DNA from: JACVRW01 sp963771715
GTDB taxonomy: Bacteria > Actinomycetota > Thermoleophilia > Solirubrobacterales > Thermoleophilaceae
Direction: 5' to 3'
DNA length: 64,000 nucleotides
Assembly: GCA_963771715.1 (NCBI GenBank)
Contig: CAVYUQ010000011.1
Location: forward strand, 248,001 to 312,000
Position 1 is the first letter of the stretch; every line of letters begins with the position of its first letter. The notes under the pieces were generated by a model that saw only the letters and a list, made by a program, of their open reading frames with translations, was not told where the DNA came from and searched no databases. The translations under genes and the position numbers were made by a program. Below are positions 16,381 to 28,494 of this stretch, piece by piece.

Positions 16381-16903
16381 AAATAGGCCCTTCCATCCGA
16401 CCCCCGCCGTACCTTCTCGAACGCATGTTCCCCCGGCTCAGAGAGCAGATCGGCACCGCGCTCGACCTCTTCGTCGAGTTCTCCACCCTGGGCGAGTACC
16501 GCCTGGGCGCGGAGGCCATACCCGGCGCCTCGAGCGCCCCCGCCGATGCTCCTGGCCAGGCACCGCAGCTGGGAGGCGCAGGCGTAACAGCACTGCGCGC
16601 TGCGGTCCGCCGCACCGTCGCGGGTGGGGCGACCGGCTCGACGCCGGTCGCGACCCCCGCGGCCCGGCGGCTCATGAAGGCAGCCCAAGGGCGCCGAGGC
16701 GCGCACTTCGCCACGCCCGCCCCCTTGTGCCGGCGGCCCGCCGCCGTACGTCCGCCGCGCCGTCACGCGCCACGGCCCGGCCCACCGCGCGCGTCCGCAA
16801 GGGCACCCCAGCGGTGGCCGAGCAGCTCTGCCTGGCCGTGTAGCGGCCAATCGGCCTACCCGAGGCGGGCACCTGTCTGGCCACCGGCGCCACTCCGGCG
16901 GCC
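16381..16903. other. Gene-poor stretch, no confident gene
   Basis: About 520 bases with no family I recognise. On the plus strand an ATG at 16425, 8 bases after TACCTT, opens a plausible N terminus (MFPRLREQIGTALDLFVEF). The frame then becomes low-complexity and runs on into the opposite-strand HD-like gene. A second frame reads MLLARHRSWEAQA to a stop near 16590, so a short, possibly frameshifted protein of about 55-60 residues is conceivable. The rest (16600-16850) is GC-rich and repetitive on both strands. Confidence 0.35.
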
Positions 16904-16955
16904 GGGGCTAGTCGATTTATGTACCGAGCTGGGTACACAAATCGCCTTACCCCCC
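16904..16955. repeat. Dispersed palindromic element, copy 2
   Basis: Reverse-complement relative of 2256-2305: read on the minus strand it has GGGTAAGGCGATTTGTGTACC, a short loop, then GGTACATAAATCGACTAG. Roughly 40 of 48 positions agree with copy 1, and the changes include paired ones in the stem. It follows the stop codon of the HD-like gene by about 14 bases, mirroring copy 1 after yggS. Confidence 0.6.
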
Positions 16956-16968
16956 GGGCGGTCAGCTG

Positions 16969-17595
16969 TCAGTGCTGTCGTTCGCTCGGTCGACGCGGCG
17001 CGGCGCCGCCGGAGCCGGGCGGCCCGGCCGCGTGCTCGAACACGCCACGCCGGCCCAGCTCCGCCTTCAGCCAGCGGATCGGCTCGTGGTTCTTGCCCTC
17101 GGTCGAGCCGTCCAGCTCCACGAAGCGCAGGAACAGGTCGAGGTCGGGGATCCGGTCCAGCATCTCCGACAGCGCGTGCTCGTCGAGCCGGCCGCCGCGG
17201 CGGACGCGGCGCCAGAGGCTGTACGGGCGATCGTGCTGCTCGATCGTGGCGAGCAGACGCTCGTCGTCGACGTAGCGCTCGGCGAAGCGCCGCGCTCGCA
17301 TCGCGTGATGGTTCTCGCCGGTCTTCGGGCGCCAGTTCTGCACCTTGTTCTTGAGGGCGTCGTGCACCAGCGCGAGGAAGCGCAGCTCCTCCCTTCGCTT
17401 GCCGGTCTCGCCCCAGCGGTCGATGGTCTGGAGCAGGTCGGAGACATGAGCACCGACCGAGCCCTCTGGATGCCCGCGGCGCGGCTTGCCCCAAGCGAGC
17501 CCCTCCTGGAGCACGGGATCAGCGCTCAGCGCCCGCTCGAGCTCCGTCTCGGGCGCGAAGCCGGGGATGTCGGCGGCGGAACCGCTCGGGGCCAC
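16969..17595 (-). CDS. HD-like putative phosphohydrolase, unknown function
   Basis: 208 residues. The core has GAHVSDLLQTIDRWGE, a His-Asp pair in FLALVHDALKN, a double His in GENHHAMRARRFAERY, and IEQHDRPYSLWRR, a spacing reminiscent of HD-superfamily metal sites. The C terminus is Gly/Pro/Arg-rich and probably disordered. The start is GTG 17595. I cannot assign a substrate. It stands 11 bases before a small membrane-protein gene's stop and may be co-transcribed with it. Confidence 0.7.
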   Translation of the reverse strand: MAPSGSAADIPGFAPETELERALSADPVLQEGLAWGKPRRGHPEGSVGAHVSDLLQTIDRWGETGKRREELRFLALVHDALKNKVQNWRPKTGENHHAMRARRFAERYVDDERLLATIEQHDRPYSLWRRVRRGGRLDEHALSEMLDRIPDLDLFLRFVELDGSTEGKNHEPIRWLKAELGRRGVFEHAAGPPGSGGAAPRRPSERQH

Positions 17596-17606
17596 GCGGC
17601 GCGACG

Positions 17607-18014
17607 CTAGTCGACGCGCTCGGCGGACCAGCTGTCGCCCTGGCGTGCCAGGACAACGCGTGTCTCGTCGCCGCCGTCGCCGATCGCCACGAAGTGCGCG
17701 CGGTCCTCCTCAATGCCCGGGCGGTCGTCCACGAGCACCAGATGGATCGCGCGATAGGCCCAGCCGGGCCGCTGCTGGTCGAGTGCGCTGCGCGCGGCGG
17801 ATTCCATCGCCTCTCGCTGCCAGCCGCGGTCGGAAGCGGCGGCCTGTGCAAGCGCGGCGTCCGCGGACCGCACCGCCTCCTCCCAGGAGCCGGCCCGGCG
17901 GCGGGCACGGGCACGGGCGCCAAGCAGCCCGAGCAGGATGAAGACGGCGAGCACAGCGCCGACCGCGATCAGCACGATCGCGAACGTCGAGATGGCGAGC
18001 GGTGCAATGGACAT
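17607..18014 (-). CDS. Small membrane-anchored protein, unknown function
   Basis: 135 residues with one N-terminal transmembrane helix (STFAIVLIAVGAVLAVFILLG) followed by an Arg-rich stop-transfer segment (ARARARRRAG) and a roughly 90-residue soluble domain resembling a small alpha/beta fold (WAYRAIHLVLVDDRPGIEED). ATG 18014 is chosen over the longer open frame because upstream sequence runs into the 5S terminator. TACACT 9 bases before it may be a -10. Family not recognised. Confidence 0.7.
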   Translation of the reverse strand: MSIAPLAISTFAIVLIAVGAVLAVFILLGLLGARARARRRAGSWEEAVRSADAALAQAAASDRGWQREAMESAARSALDQQRPGWAYRAIHLVLVDDRPGIEEDRAHFVAIGDGGDETRVVLARQGDSWSAERVD

Positions 18015-18042
18015 GCGCGCGTCAGTGTACGGATGGCCCGGA

Positions 18043-18073
18043 ACAAAGAAGGGCCGCCCCGACGGGGCGGCCC
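18043..18073 (-). terminator. Rho-independent terminator of the rRNA operon
   Basis: Just beyond the 5S gene the minus strand forms a perfect 10-bp stem GGGCCGCCCC/GGGGCGGCCC with a 3-base loop, followed by TTCTTTGTT. This is the clearest intrinsic terminator in the window. Confidence 0.92.
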
Positions 18074-18081
18074 TAATGAAG

Positions 18082-18198
18082 AACGGCGGCGACCTACTCT
18101 CCCAGGGCCGCGAGGCCCAAGTACCATCGGCGCTGAGGGGCTTAACTGCTCTGTTCGGAATGGGAAGAGGTGTAGCCCCCTCGCTATCACCACCGAAA
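18082..18198 (-). rRNA. rrf: 5S ribosomal RNA
   Basis: About 117 nt on the minus strand. The 5' part reads TTCGGTGGTGATAGCG, the centre has CATTCCGAACAGAGCAGTTA and the 3' part GGGAGAGTAGGTCGCCGCC. The ends pair as helix I. Ends are estimated to within a few bases. It is the last gene of the 16S-23S-5S operon. Confidence 0.93.
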
Positions 18199-18219
18199 GT
18201 GGTGAGCGACCAAGCACCG

Positions 18220-18251
18220 TCGCCGGAGCTTGAAAACTGCACTGCATGGCC
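18220..18251 (-). other. 3' arm of the 23S rRNA processing stem
   Basis: This stretch between 23S and 5S (containing TTGAAAACTGCA on the plus strand) is the reverse complement, with few mismatches, of 22102-22134 in the 16S-23S spacer. The two arms would pair over about 32 bases around the whole 23S transcript and form an RNase III processing stem. Confidence 0.75.
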
Positions 18252-18582
18252 GCCAGCGACGCGCACGAGGCGCTCCGCCGGCAACGGAGGATCAAAATAT
18301 CCGTCAAGCCCTCGAACCATTAGTACCGGTCTGCTAAGCGCATTGCTGCGTTTACACATCCGGCCTATCACCTGGTGGTCTTCCAGGGGTCTTACTCCCT
18401 CAAGGGGATGGGAGAGCTCATCTCGAGGTCGGCTTCCCGCTTAGATGCCTTCAGCGGTTATCCGATCCGCACGTAGCTAACCAGCAGTGCCCTTGGCAGG
18501 ACAACTGGTACACCAGAGGTGCGTTCATCCCGGTCCTCTCGTACTAGGGACGACTCCCCTCAACTCTCCAACGCCCACGGCA

Positions 18583-18664
<82 letters not shown>

Positions 18665-18669
18665 GACTA

Positions 18670-18711
<42 letters not shown>

Positions 18712-18737
18712 GGCCGTCGATGTGGACTCTTGGGCCC

Positions 18738-18780
<43 letters not shown>

Positions 18781-19249
18781 CGGCGCTTCCACTTGCTACC
18801 GCCGGATCACTAAGGCCTGCTTTCGCACCTGCTCGACATGTCTGTCTCGCAGTCAAGCTCCCTTATTGCCTTTGCACTCTACGCACGATTTCCAACCGTG
18901 CTGAGGGAACCTTTGCGCGCCTCCGTTACATTTTGGGAGGCGACCGCCCCAGTCAAACTACCCACCTGACACTGTTCACCGCCCGGTTTCACGGCGCGGT
19001 GTTAGAAGCCCGAGACACCAAGGGTGGTATCTCAAGGGTGGCTCCACCAGGACCGCAGTCCTGGCTTCACAGCCTCCCACCTATCCTGAGCGAGGTGCCT
19101 CAGACTCCAATATCAAGCTGTAGTAAAGGTTCACGGGGTCTTTCCGTCTTGCCGCGGGTACTCGGCATCTTCACCGAGACTGCGATTTCACCGAGCCCAT
19201 CGTTGAGACAGCGCCCAACTCGTTACGCCATTCGTGCAGGTCGGAACTT

Positions 19250-20010
<761 letters not shown>

Positions 20011-21464
20011 GGTTATAGTTACCGCCGCCGTTTACCGGGGCTTAGTTTCAGAGCTTCGCCGTCCGAAGACGGCTAACCCCTCCACGTAACCTTCCGGCAC
20101 CGGGCAGGCGTCAGCCCCTATACGTCGTCTTGCGACTTAGCAGAGACCTGTGTTTTTGGTAAACAGTCGGTTGGGCCAATTCACTGCGGCCCCCTCGGGC
20201 TCCGGTCGCGAAGACCTTCACCCTACCGGGGCGCCCCTTCTCCCGAAGTTACGGGGCCATTTTGCCGAGTTCCTTAACGATGGTTATCTCGATCACCTTA
20301 GTATTCTCTACTTGTCCACCTGTGTCGGTTTTGGTACGGGCACGAACTGTCCTCCCTAGAGGCTTTTCTTGGGGGTATGGCGTCAGGGACTCGCCGGCCT
20401 TCCGGCCAGCTGGCATCGCGCCTCGCCGTAACGAGCTCCCGGATTTTCCTAGGAGCCCTGGCTACACGCTTACCCCCGCTCAACCGTCGGCGGGGTTCCC
20501 TTAGCCTTCCCCGTCCCCCCATCGGTGATAACGGACAGACGTGGTACGGGAATATCAACCCGTTGGCCATCGACTACGCCTTTCGGCCTCGCCTTAGGTC
20601 CCGACTGACCCTGAGCCGAAGAACGTTGCTCAGGAAACCTTGGACAATCGGTGGAGGGGATTCTCACCCCTCTTTCGTTACTCACGCCGGCATTCTCACT
20701 TCTGAAGCATCCACGGCTGGGTTACCCCGCCGCTTCGCACGCTTCAGAACGCTCTCCTACCGCGTACGTGATCCCGAAGGATCGCGTACACCCGTAGCTT
20801 CGGTGGTTAGCTTGAGCCCCGTTACATTTTCCGCGCCCGAACACTTGACCAGTGAGCTGTTACGCACTCTTTCAAGGGTGGCTGCCTCTAAGCCAACCTC
20901 CTGGTTGTCTCGGCACTCGGACATCGTTTTCCACTTAGCTAACACTTGGGGACCTTAGCTGACGGTCTGGGTTGTTCCCCTCTTGCCTACGAAGTTTATC
21001 CCCCGCAAGCTGACTCCCCGGGTACACCTAACGGTCTTCGGAGTTTGCCTGAAGTCGGTAACCTGGTAGGGCCCCTAGTCCAAGCAGTGCTCTACGGCCG
21101 CAAGGCATTGCCGGAGGCTATACCTAAATATATTTCGGAGAGAACCAGATATCTCTGAGCTTGATTAGCCTTTCACTCCGACCCACAGGTCATCCGCCCA
21201 GTTTTCAACCTAGGTCGGTTCGGCCCTCCACGGGGTCTTACCCCCGCTTCAGCCTGCCCATGGGTAGCTCGCTCAGTTTCGGGTCTACCGCCTCTGACTA
21301 AATCGCCCTATTCGGACTCGCTTTCGCTGCGGCTCCGCTCATCGCTTAACCTTGCCAGGGACGAGTAACTCGCCGGCTCGTTATGCAAAAAGCACGCCGT
21401 CACACCACGAAGGTGCTCCGACCGCTTGTAGGCACGCGGTTTCAGGTACTATTTCACTCCCCTT

Positions 21465-21500
<36 letters not shown>

Positions 21501-22036
21501 CCGCTATCGGTCACTAGGGAGTACTTAGCCTTGGAGGGTGGTCCCCCCAGATTCGGACCGCGTTTCACGGGTGCGGTCCTACTCAGGAACGGGCTCGGGA
21601 GACCATCCGCTTTCGCCTACGGGACTGTTACCCGCTGTGGTGCCCGTGTTCCACGGTTCTTCGGCTAGCAAATGGTTTTGTGACTCCCGCCGAGAGATGC
21701 AGCTCTCGGAGGCCCGTCCTACAACCCCGGCTACGCAACGCCTGCACGCTTGCACGTAGCCGGTTTAGGCTGTTCCGCTTTCGCTCGCCACTACTCGCGG
21801 AGTCTCGGTTGATTTCCTTTCCTCGAGGTACTGAGATGTTTCAGTTCCCTCGCTTGCCCCCCTGCGCCTATGTATTCAGCGCAGGGTGACACCGCATTAC
21901 CGGTGCCGGGTTTCCCCATTCGGGTATCCGCGGGTCAAAGCCTGTTCAGCAGCTCACCGCGGCTTATCGCAGCCGTCCACGCCCTTCATCGACTCCTAGT
22001 GCCAAGGCATCCACCGTGTGCCCTTACTATCTTGAC

Positions 22037-23838
<1,802 letters not shown>

Positions 23839-24232
23839 AGTCTGGCGTGGTTTCAATCCGCCGGCCGGAGGGAGACCCCCAGACCGTCGGTTCCACTGTC
23901 AGATCATGGAAAGCTGTCAAGTCGTGTGAGCCTCCCGCGTACACCTGCGGGTCCGCTCAACTTGACGGGTACTGTTTCTCAGGCCCTTCGCGAGGTCGCC
24001 GAAGCGTCCCCGAAGAAGGGTTCAAACCTGGACGCGACCTGCGCCGCAGCGCAAGCTTCGCTTGCGGGGCGGCGTTACGGTCGCACGTACTGCTGAGTTT
24101 TCAAAGACCGTGCGCCCTCATCAGGGGTGGGGACTCCACCCCGCTGCAGCGCGACGGAGGAGTGTAGCACCGCCCAGTGGGCGCGCCACCAACTCCGGAC
24201 CCGTCAGTCTAGCGCTTTGGAGGGCCCGCGAG
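23839..24232 (-). promoter_or_regulatory. rRNA operon promoter and leader
   Basis: About 390 bases between tyrS and 16S. An extended -10 (TGCTACACT, 24169-24161 on the minus strand) is the best promoter candidate; a possible -35 TTGGTG lies 20 bases further up, longer than ideal. Downstream, GTCTTTGAAAACTCAGCAG (about 24108-24090) resembles the mycobacterial boxA antitermination signal and also forms the 5' arm of the 16S processing stem with spacer bases 22165-22187. A TTGACA at 23920-23915 could belong to a second promoter, but I see no matching -10. Confidence 0.6.
24082..24103 (-). other. 5' arm of the 16S rRNA processing stem (with boxA-like core)
   Basis: TGAAAACTCAGCAGTACGTG on the transcript is complementary to the spacer segment 22165-22187 (CGCGTACTGCTGAGTTTTGA), bringing the two sides of 16S together for RNase III cleavage. 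Confidence 0.75.
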
Positions 24233-25400
24233 TCAGCCGCGGCGAAGCCGCTTGAATCGCCGCTTGCCCACCTGGAGCACGGCTCCGTCGAGTTCCTCTG
24301 TCGGGAGGTCGAGACGGTGCTCGTTCAGTTCGGCTCCGTCCAGCTTCACGCCCCCCTGGGCAAGCAGGCGGCGAGCTTCGGAGCGGGACAGGTCGAAGGC
24401 TTCCGACAGGAGCGCCGGGATGTGAACCGAGCCGTCGTCCGCGCTGAAGGCGAATTCGTCGATCTCTTCGGGCAGCTCGCGGCGTATGTGCAGCGTGTCG
24501 AACCGCTCCCGAGCCGCACGAGCGGCCTCCTCCCCGTGGTAGCGCTCTGTCAGGGCGTAGGCCATGTGACGCTTGGCGTCTCGTGGATCGGGTTGCGGGG
24601 TGTCGTCCAGGAGCAGCTCGTAGTAGACCGGCATCGCGTCGTCCGGCACCCGCATCAGCTTCCCGAACATCTCCTCCGGCGGATCGTCCACGCCCACGTA
24701 GTTGTCGAGCGACTTCGACATCTTCTGCACGCCGTCGATGCCCGCCAGGATCGGCATCGTGAGCATCGACTGCGGCTCGACGCCGTAGGCCTTCTGTATC
24801 TCGCGCGCGAGGAGCAGGTTGAAGCTCTGGTCGGTTCCGCCGAGCTCGACGTCCGACGTGATCGCAACCGAGTCGTACCCCTGGAGCAGCGGGTACAGCA
24901 GCTCCAGGATCGAGATCGGCTGCCCGCCCGCGTAGCGCTTGGCGAAGTCGTCGCGCTCGAGCAGCTGGGCGACCGTGGACGTCCGCGCCAGCCGAAACAG
25001 CTCCTCCATCGGCATGTCGAGCCACTCGCTGTTGCGGCGCACCTCGGTGCGGTCGCGGTCGAGCACCTTGTACGCCTGCTGCTCGTAGGTGTCGGCATTG
25101 CGGTCGATCTCGGCCGGGATCCACCTGCGGCCGGGTGGCGGATCGCCCGCTCGGATCGCCCACGCGCGCGGTGTAATCGCCCACGATCAGCACCACCGTG
25201 TGACCCAGGTCCTGGAACTCGCGGAGCTTCCGCAGGACCACCGTGTGACCCAGGTGGATGTCAGGCGTGGTCGGGTCCACGCCCAGCTTCACGCGCAGCG
25301 GACGGCCCTTCGCGAGCTGCCGCTCGAGCTCCCCCTGAGGCAGCGCATCGACGGCATTTCGGGTGAGGAAGCGGGCCGCCTCGCCCGAGGAGTCCGTCAT
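24233..25400 (-). CDS. tyrS: Tyrosyl-tRNA synthetase, interrupted by a one-base frameshift
   Basis: The N-terminal part (from ATG 25400) holds the HIGH-like PTTPDIHLGHTVVLRKL and DYTARVGDPSGRSATRP. The remainder lies in another frame and holds PAEIDRNADTYEQQ, SVAITSDVELGGTDQ, the KMSKS loop (VQKMSKSLDN) and a C-terminal S4 RNA-binding domain (LSRSEARRLLAQGGVKLDG). One extra C in GATCCCGGCC near 25114-25117 separates them; without it the protein is about 388 residues, normal for TyrRS of the long-spacer bacterial type. A functional tyrS is essential unless duplicated, so a sequencing indel is likely. TAGCAT sits 7 bases before the start. Confidence 0.88.
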
Positions 25401-25407
25401 GGCCCCA

Positions 25408-25413
25408 ATGCTA
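25408..25413 (-). promoter_or_regulatory. -10 box of a likely leaderless promoter (tyrS)
   Basis: On the minus strand TAGCAT is followed by 7 bases and then ATG 25400. No T-box leader, common for aminoacyl-tRNA synthetase genes in other Gram-positives, fits in this space. Confidence 0.45.
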
Positions 25414-25521
25414 GACTGCCTCCCTCGCTGGGCGCCTGTGATTGCCGTGCGGTCGGGCGCCGGATTCGCTGTTTCATGCCCGCGCGGAAGCGGGGAACCC
25501 CTCATCGGGGGCGCTCACGTT

Positions 25522-27901
25522 ATGCAGGAGCCGCCGACGCCCATCATTCATCCGACTGCCACGCGCAGCGAGCGCTTTCAGCGCACGAACGGCGTGCCCG
25601 CACAGCCGCCGGCGGCCCCGCCCCCGCCCAAGCCCAAGCTGAAGAAGCTGCGCCTGGCGCTCGTGATCGCCGGCCTCTCGGTCCTCGCCTTCATCTCCAC
25701 GGTGTTCGGGATGCTGATGGCGGTCGCGAGCGACCTCCCCAGCCTCGAGAACCGCGCCGCAGTACCAGCGGGCACAGAACTCGGTGCTCTACGCCGACAC
25801 CCCGGGCTGCAAGGACCTCGAGGATGACGTGGCCTGCCAGCAGATCGCGAAGCTCACCGGAAACCAGAACCGCATCCTGGTGGGCGAGGGCGAGATCTCC
25901 CCGAACGTGAAGAACGCCGTGATCGCGATCGAGGACCGGCGCTTCTACTCGCACAAGGGCGTCGACTACACCGGTATCGGCCGCGCACTCGTGCAGGACG
26001 TGCTCAAGCGCCGCGCCGCGCAGGGTGGCTCGACGATCACCCAGCAGTTCGTGAAGAACGCGCTCGACGCCCAGGGCGACCGCTCGGTGTTCCAGAAGCT
26101 CCGCGAGGCCGCGCTCGCCTACCACCTCGAGCGCAAGTGGGCGAAGGACAAGATCCTCACGCAGTACCTCAACACCGTCTACTTCGGGAACGGCGCGTAC
26201 GGGATCGAGTCGGCCGTCCGCACCTACTTCGGGGACGGTGACGAGCCGGACGAGCGCGCGGGCGCCGACGACGCCGGCGTGAGCTACACGCCGCCGGTCG
26301 TGGAGGAGCAGCAGGACCCGGACGCCCGCGAGGCCATCGACGTGGCGCCGCACGAGGCCGCCCTGCTCGCCGGGATGATCGCCTCGCCGACGATGTACGA
26401 CCCGGTGCAGCATCCGCAGGCGGCGACCGCCCGGCGCAACGCCGTGCTCCAGCGCATGCTCGACATGAAGGCCATCACCCAGGGTCAGTACGACTTCTCG
26501 ATCCGCCAGAGCCTGCCGGCCGAGGACGACATCGACCCGCCCAACACGGAGTCACAGCAGCCCTACTTCACCACCTGGATGACCGAGCACCTGCTGGACA
26601 TCTACCGCCCCGGCAAGGTGTTCGCCGGGGGGCTCAAGGTCAAGACGACGATCGACCCGGAGCTACAGCAGGCCGCCGAGAGCGCCATCGTCGGCCGGCT
26701 CGCGGGCGTGGGCCCGGACGCCGCGCTCGTGGCGATCAAGAACTCGACCGGCGAGGTCAGGGCGATGGTCGGGGGATCGGACTTCAACGCCCGTCCGTTC
26801 AACCTCGCGACGAACGGCCACCGCCAGCCGGGGTCTGCCTTCAAGCCCTTCATCCTCGTGCGCGCGCTCGAGGACGGAGTCGACCCGAACAGCTCCTGGG
26901 CGTCCCAGCCGAAGACCTTCTACTCGAAGAACGGCCGCGGCCAGAAGGTGCGCTTCGACGCCAAGAACTATGAGGACTCCTACCTCGGCACGGCCTCGCT
27001 CTGGTCGGCCACCGCCACCTCCGACAACTCGGTCTTCGCCGAGCTGGGCATGAAGGTGAAGCCGCGGCGCGTGGCCGCGATCGCGCAGAGGATGGGGATC
27101 CGAACCGACGTCTCCACCAACCCGTCGATGCTCCTCGGCGGTCTGAAGGAGGGCGTCACGCCGCTCGAGATGGCGTACGCGTACTCGACGATCGCCAACG
27201 ACGGCGTGCGCGTGTCGGGAGACTTCGCACCGAACCAGACCGGCCCAGTGGCGATCCAGAGCGTCGAGGAGGCCAACGGCGAGATCCGCAAGAACAAGGC
27301 CGTGAAGGAGCGCGTCTTCCCGGCCAAGGTAGGGCAGGTGGCGAAGGACATGCTCGGGCTCGTGGTGAGCACCGGCACCGGCAAGGCCGCGCAAGTGGGC
27401 GACGAGTTCATCTGGGGCAAGACCGGCACGACGGAGAACTACGGCGACGCCTGGTTCGTCGGCGGCAACGACGACCTCACCGTGGCGATCTGGGTGGGCT
27501 ACGCCGACAAGCTCCAGCCGATGGAGTACGAGCACGCCGGCGGGCCGGTCGCGGGCGGCACCTACCCGGCCGAGATCTTCCACGACTTCATGTCGTCGTG
27601 GATCGAGATGCGGGAGCAGCGCCGGCTGGAGCGCGCCGCCAAGCGGCAGGACGACGACGAGACGGACTCCACGGCGCCCGCCCTCCCGATAGCCCCATCC
27701 GACGTGCCCTCGGCCGACGAGCTGGCGCCCACCGAGACGGCGCCCACGGAGACGCCCGGCCAGCGCGCCCCGGAGGAGCAGGCGCCTCCCCAGCAGCCGG
27801 CGCCGGAGCCCGAGCCTGCCCCCACCCCGGCACCCGCGCCGACCACGCCGCCCGACGGGGGCGGCGGAGGCGGCGGAGCCGGGCCGGGCGCAGACGGCTA
27901 G
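25522..27901 (+). CDS. Class A penicillin-binding protein (transglycosylase/transpeptidase), one-base frameshift
   Basis: From ATG 25522: a Pro/Lys-rich cytoplasmic tail, one transmembrane helix (LALVIAGLSVLAFISTVFGML), then, after a frameshift near 25753-25759 (one extra base), NSVLYADTPG and the glycosyltransferase domain (VIAIEDRRFYSHKGVDY, GGSTITQQFVKN). The transpeptidase domain has the SxxK serine in PGSAFKPF, SDN as the SxN motif and GKTGTTENY as KTG. The last 100 residues are a Pro/Ala/Thr-rich tail ending in poly-Gly. About 792 residues when repaired. It polymerises and cross-links peptidoglycan at the outer face of the membrane. The stop shares CTAG with the converging glycosylase gene. 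Confidence 0.9.
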
Positions 27902-28494
27902 GCCGCGCGCGCAGCGCGCATCGCCGCGGGCCACGGCCGCGACACGTGCCGGCTGTCGGCGTCGCAGAAGCGCCACGGCAGCTCGACGGCCTTGGTGATG
28001 CCGATGCGCTCGCCCGCCACCACGCGCGGCGCACGGGCGCCCGGCTCGCGGGTGAGCAGCTCGATCGGGCCGTCCACGAGCGAGCTGCCGTTGAGGGACA
28101 GCCCGATGCCGAGCGCCTGCGTGAGCTTCCCCGGGCCTGAGCAGAGCTCCTCCTCCCGCTGGAGGCCGCGCCGCTGGCGCATCAGGTCGACGCCGTCGTG
28201 CGGCTCGAGCGCCCTGATGAGCACCGCGGCGCCCACTCCCTCGCCCTCGGCCACCGCGTTCAGCAGCGAGTGCATCCCGTACGAGAAGTAGACGTACGCC
28301 CGGCCCGGCTCGCCGTAGAGCGTGCGCGTGCGCTCGGTGACCCCCGCGAACGCGTGGCAGGCGGGCTCCTCCATGTGGTAGCTCTCGGTCTCGACTATCT
28401 GGCCGGCCGTCTCCCCGTGACGCACCGTACAGCCGATCAGGTCCCGCGCCAGCTCGTGGACCGAGCGAGCGTAGAAGTCCTGCGCCAGTCTCAC
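27898..28494 (-). CDS. DNA-3-methyladenine glycosylase, AAG/MPG family
   Basis: 198 residues. The family start LAQDFYARSVHELARDLIG, the catalytic Glu segment QIVETESYHMEEPACHAF, the AYVYFSYGMHSLLN strand and CSGPGKLTQALGI are all recognisable. It removes alkylated purines from DNA in base-excision repair. GTG 28494 overlaps the argH stop as GTGA; upstream residues in the same open frame overlap argH and are not kept. Confidence 0.93.
   Translation of the reverse strand: MRLAQDFYARSVHELARDLIGCTVRHGETAGQIVETESYHMEEPACHAFAGVTERTRTLYGEPGRAYVYFSYGMHSLLNAVAEGEGVGAAVLIRALEPHDGVDLMRQRRGLQREEELCSGPGKLTQALGIGLSLNGSSLVDGPIELLTREPGARAPRVVAGERIGITKAVELPWRFCDADSRHVSRPWPAAMRAARAA

Noticed and set aside
23915..23920. 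TTGACA as the main rRNA promoter -35
   Set aside because: No acceptable -10 lies 16-19 bases downstream; the extended -10 TGCTACACT further upstream is better.
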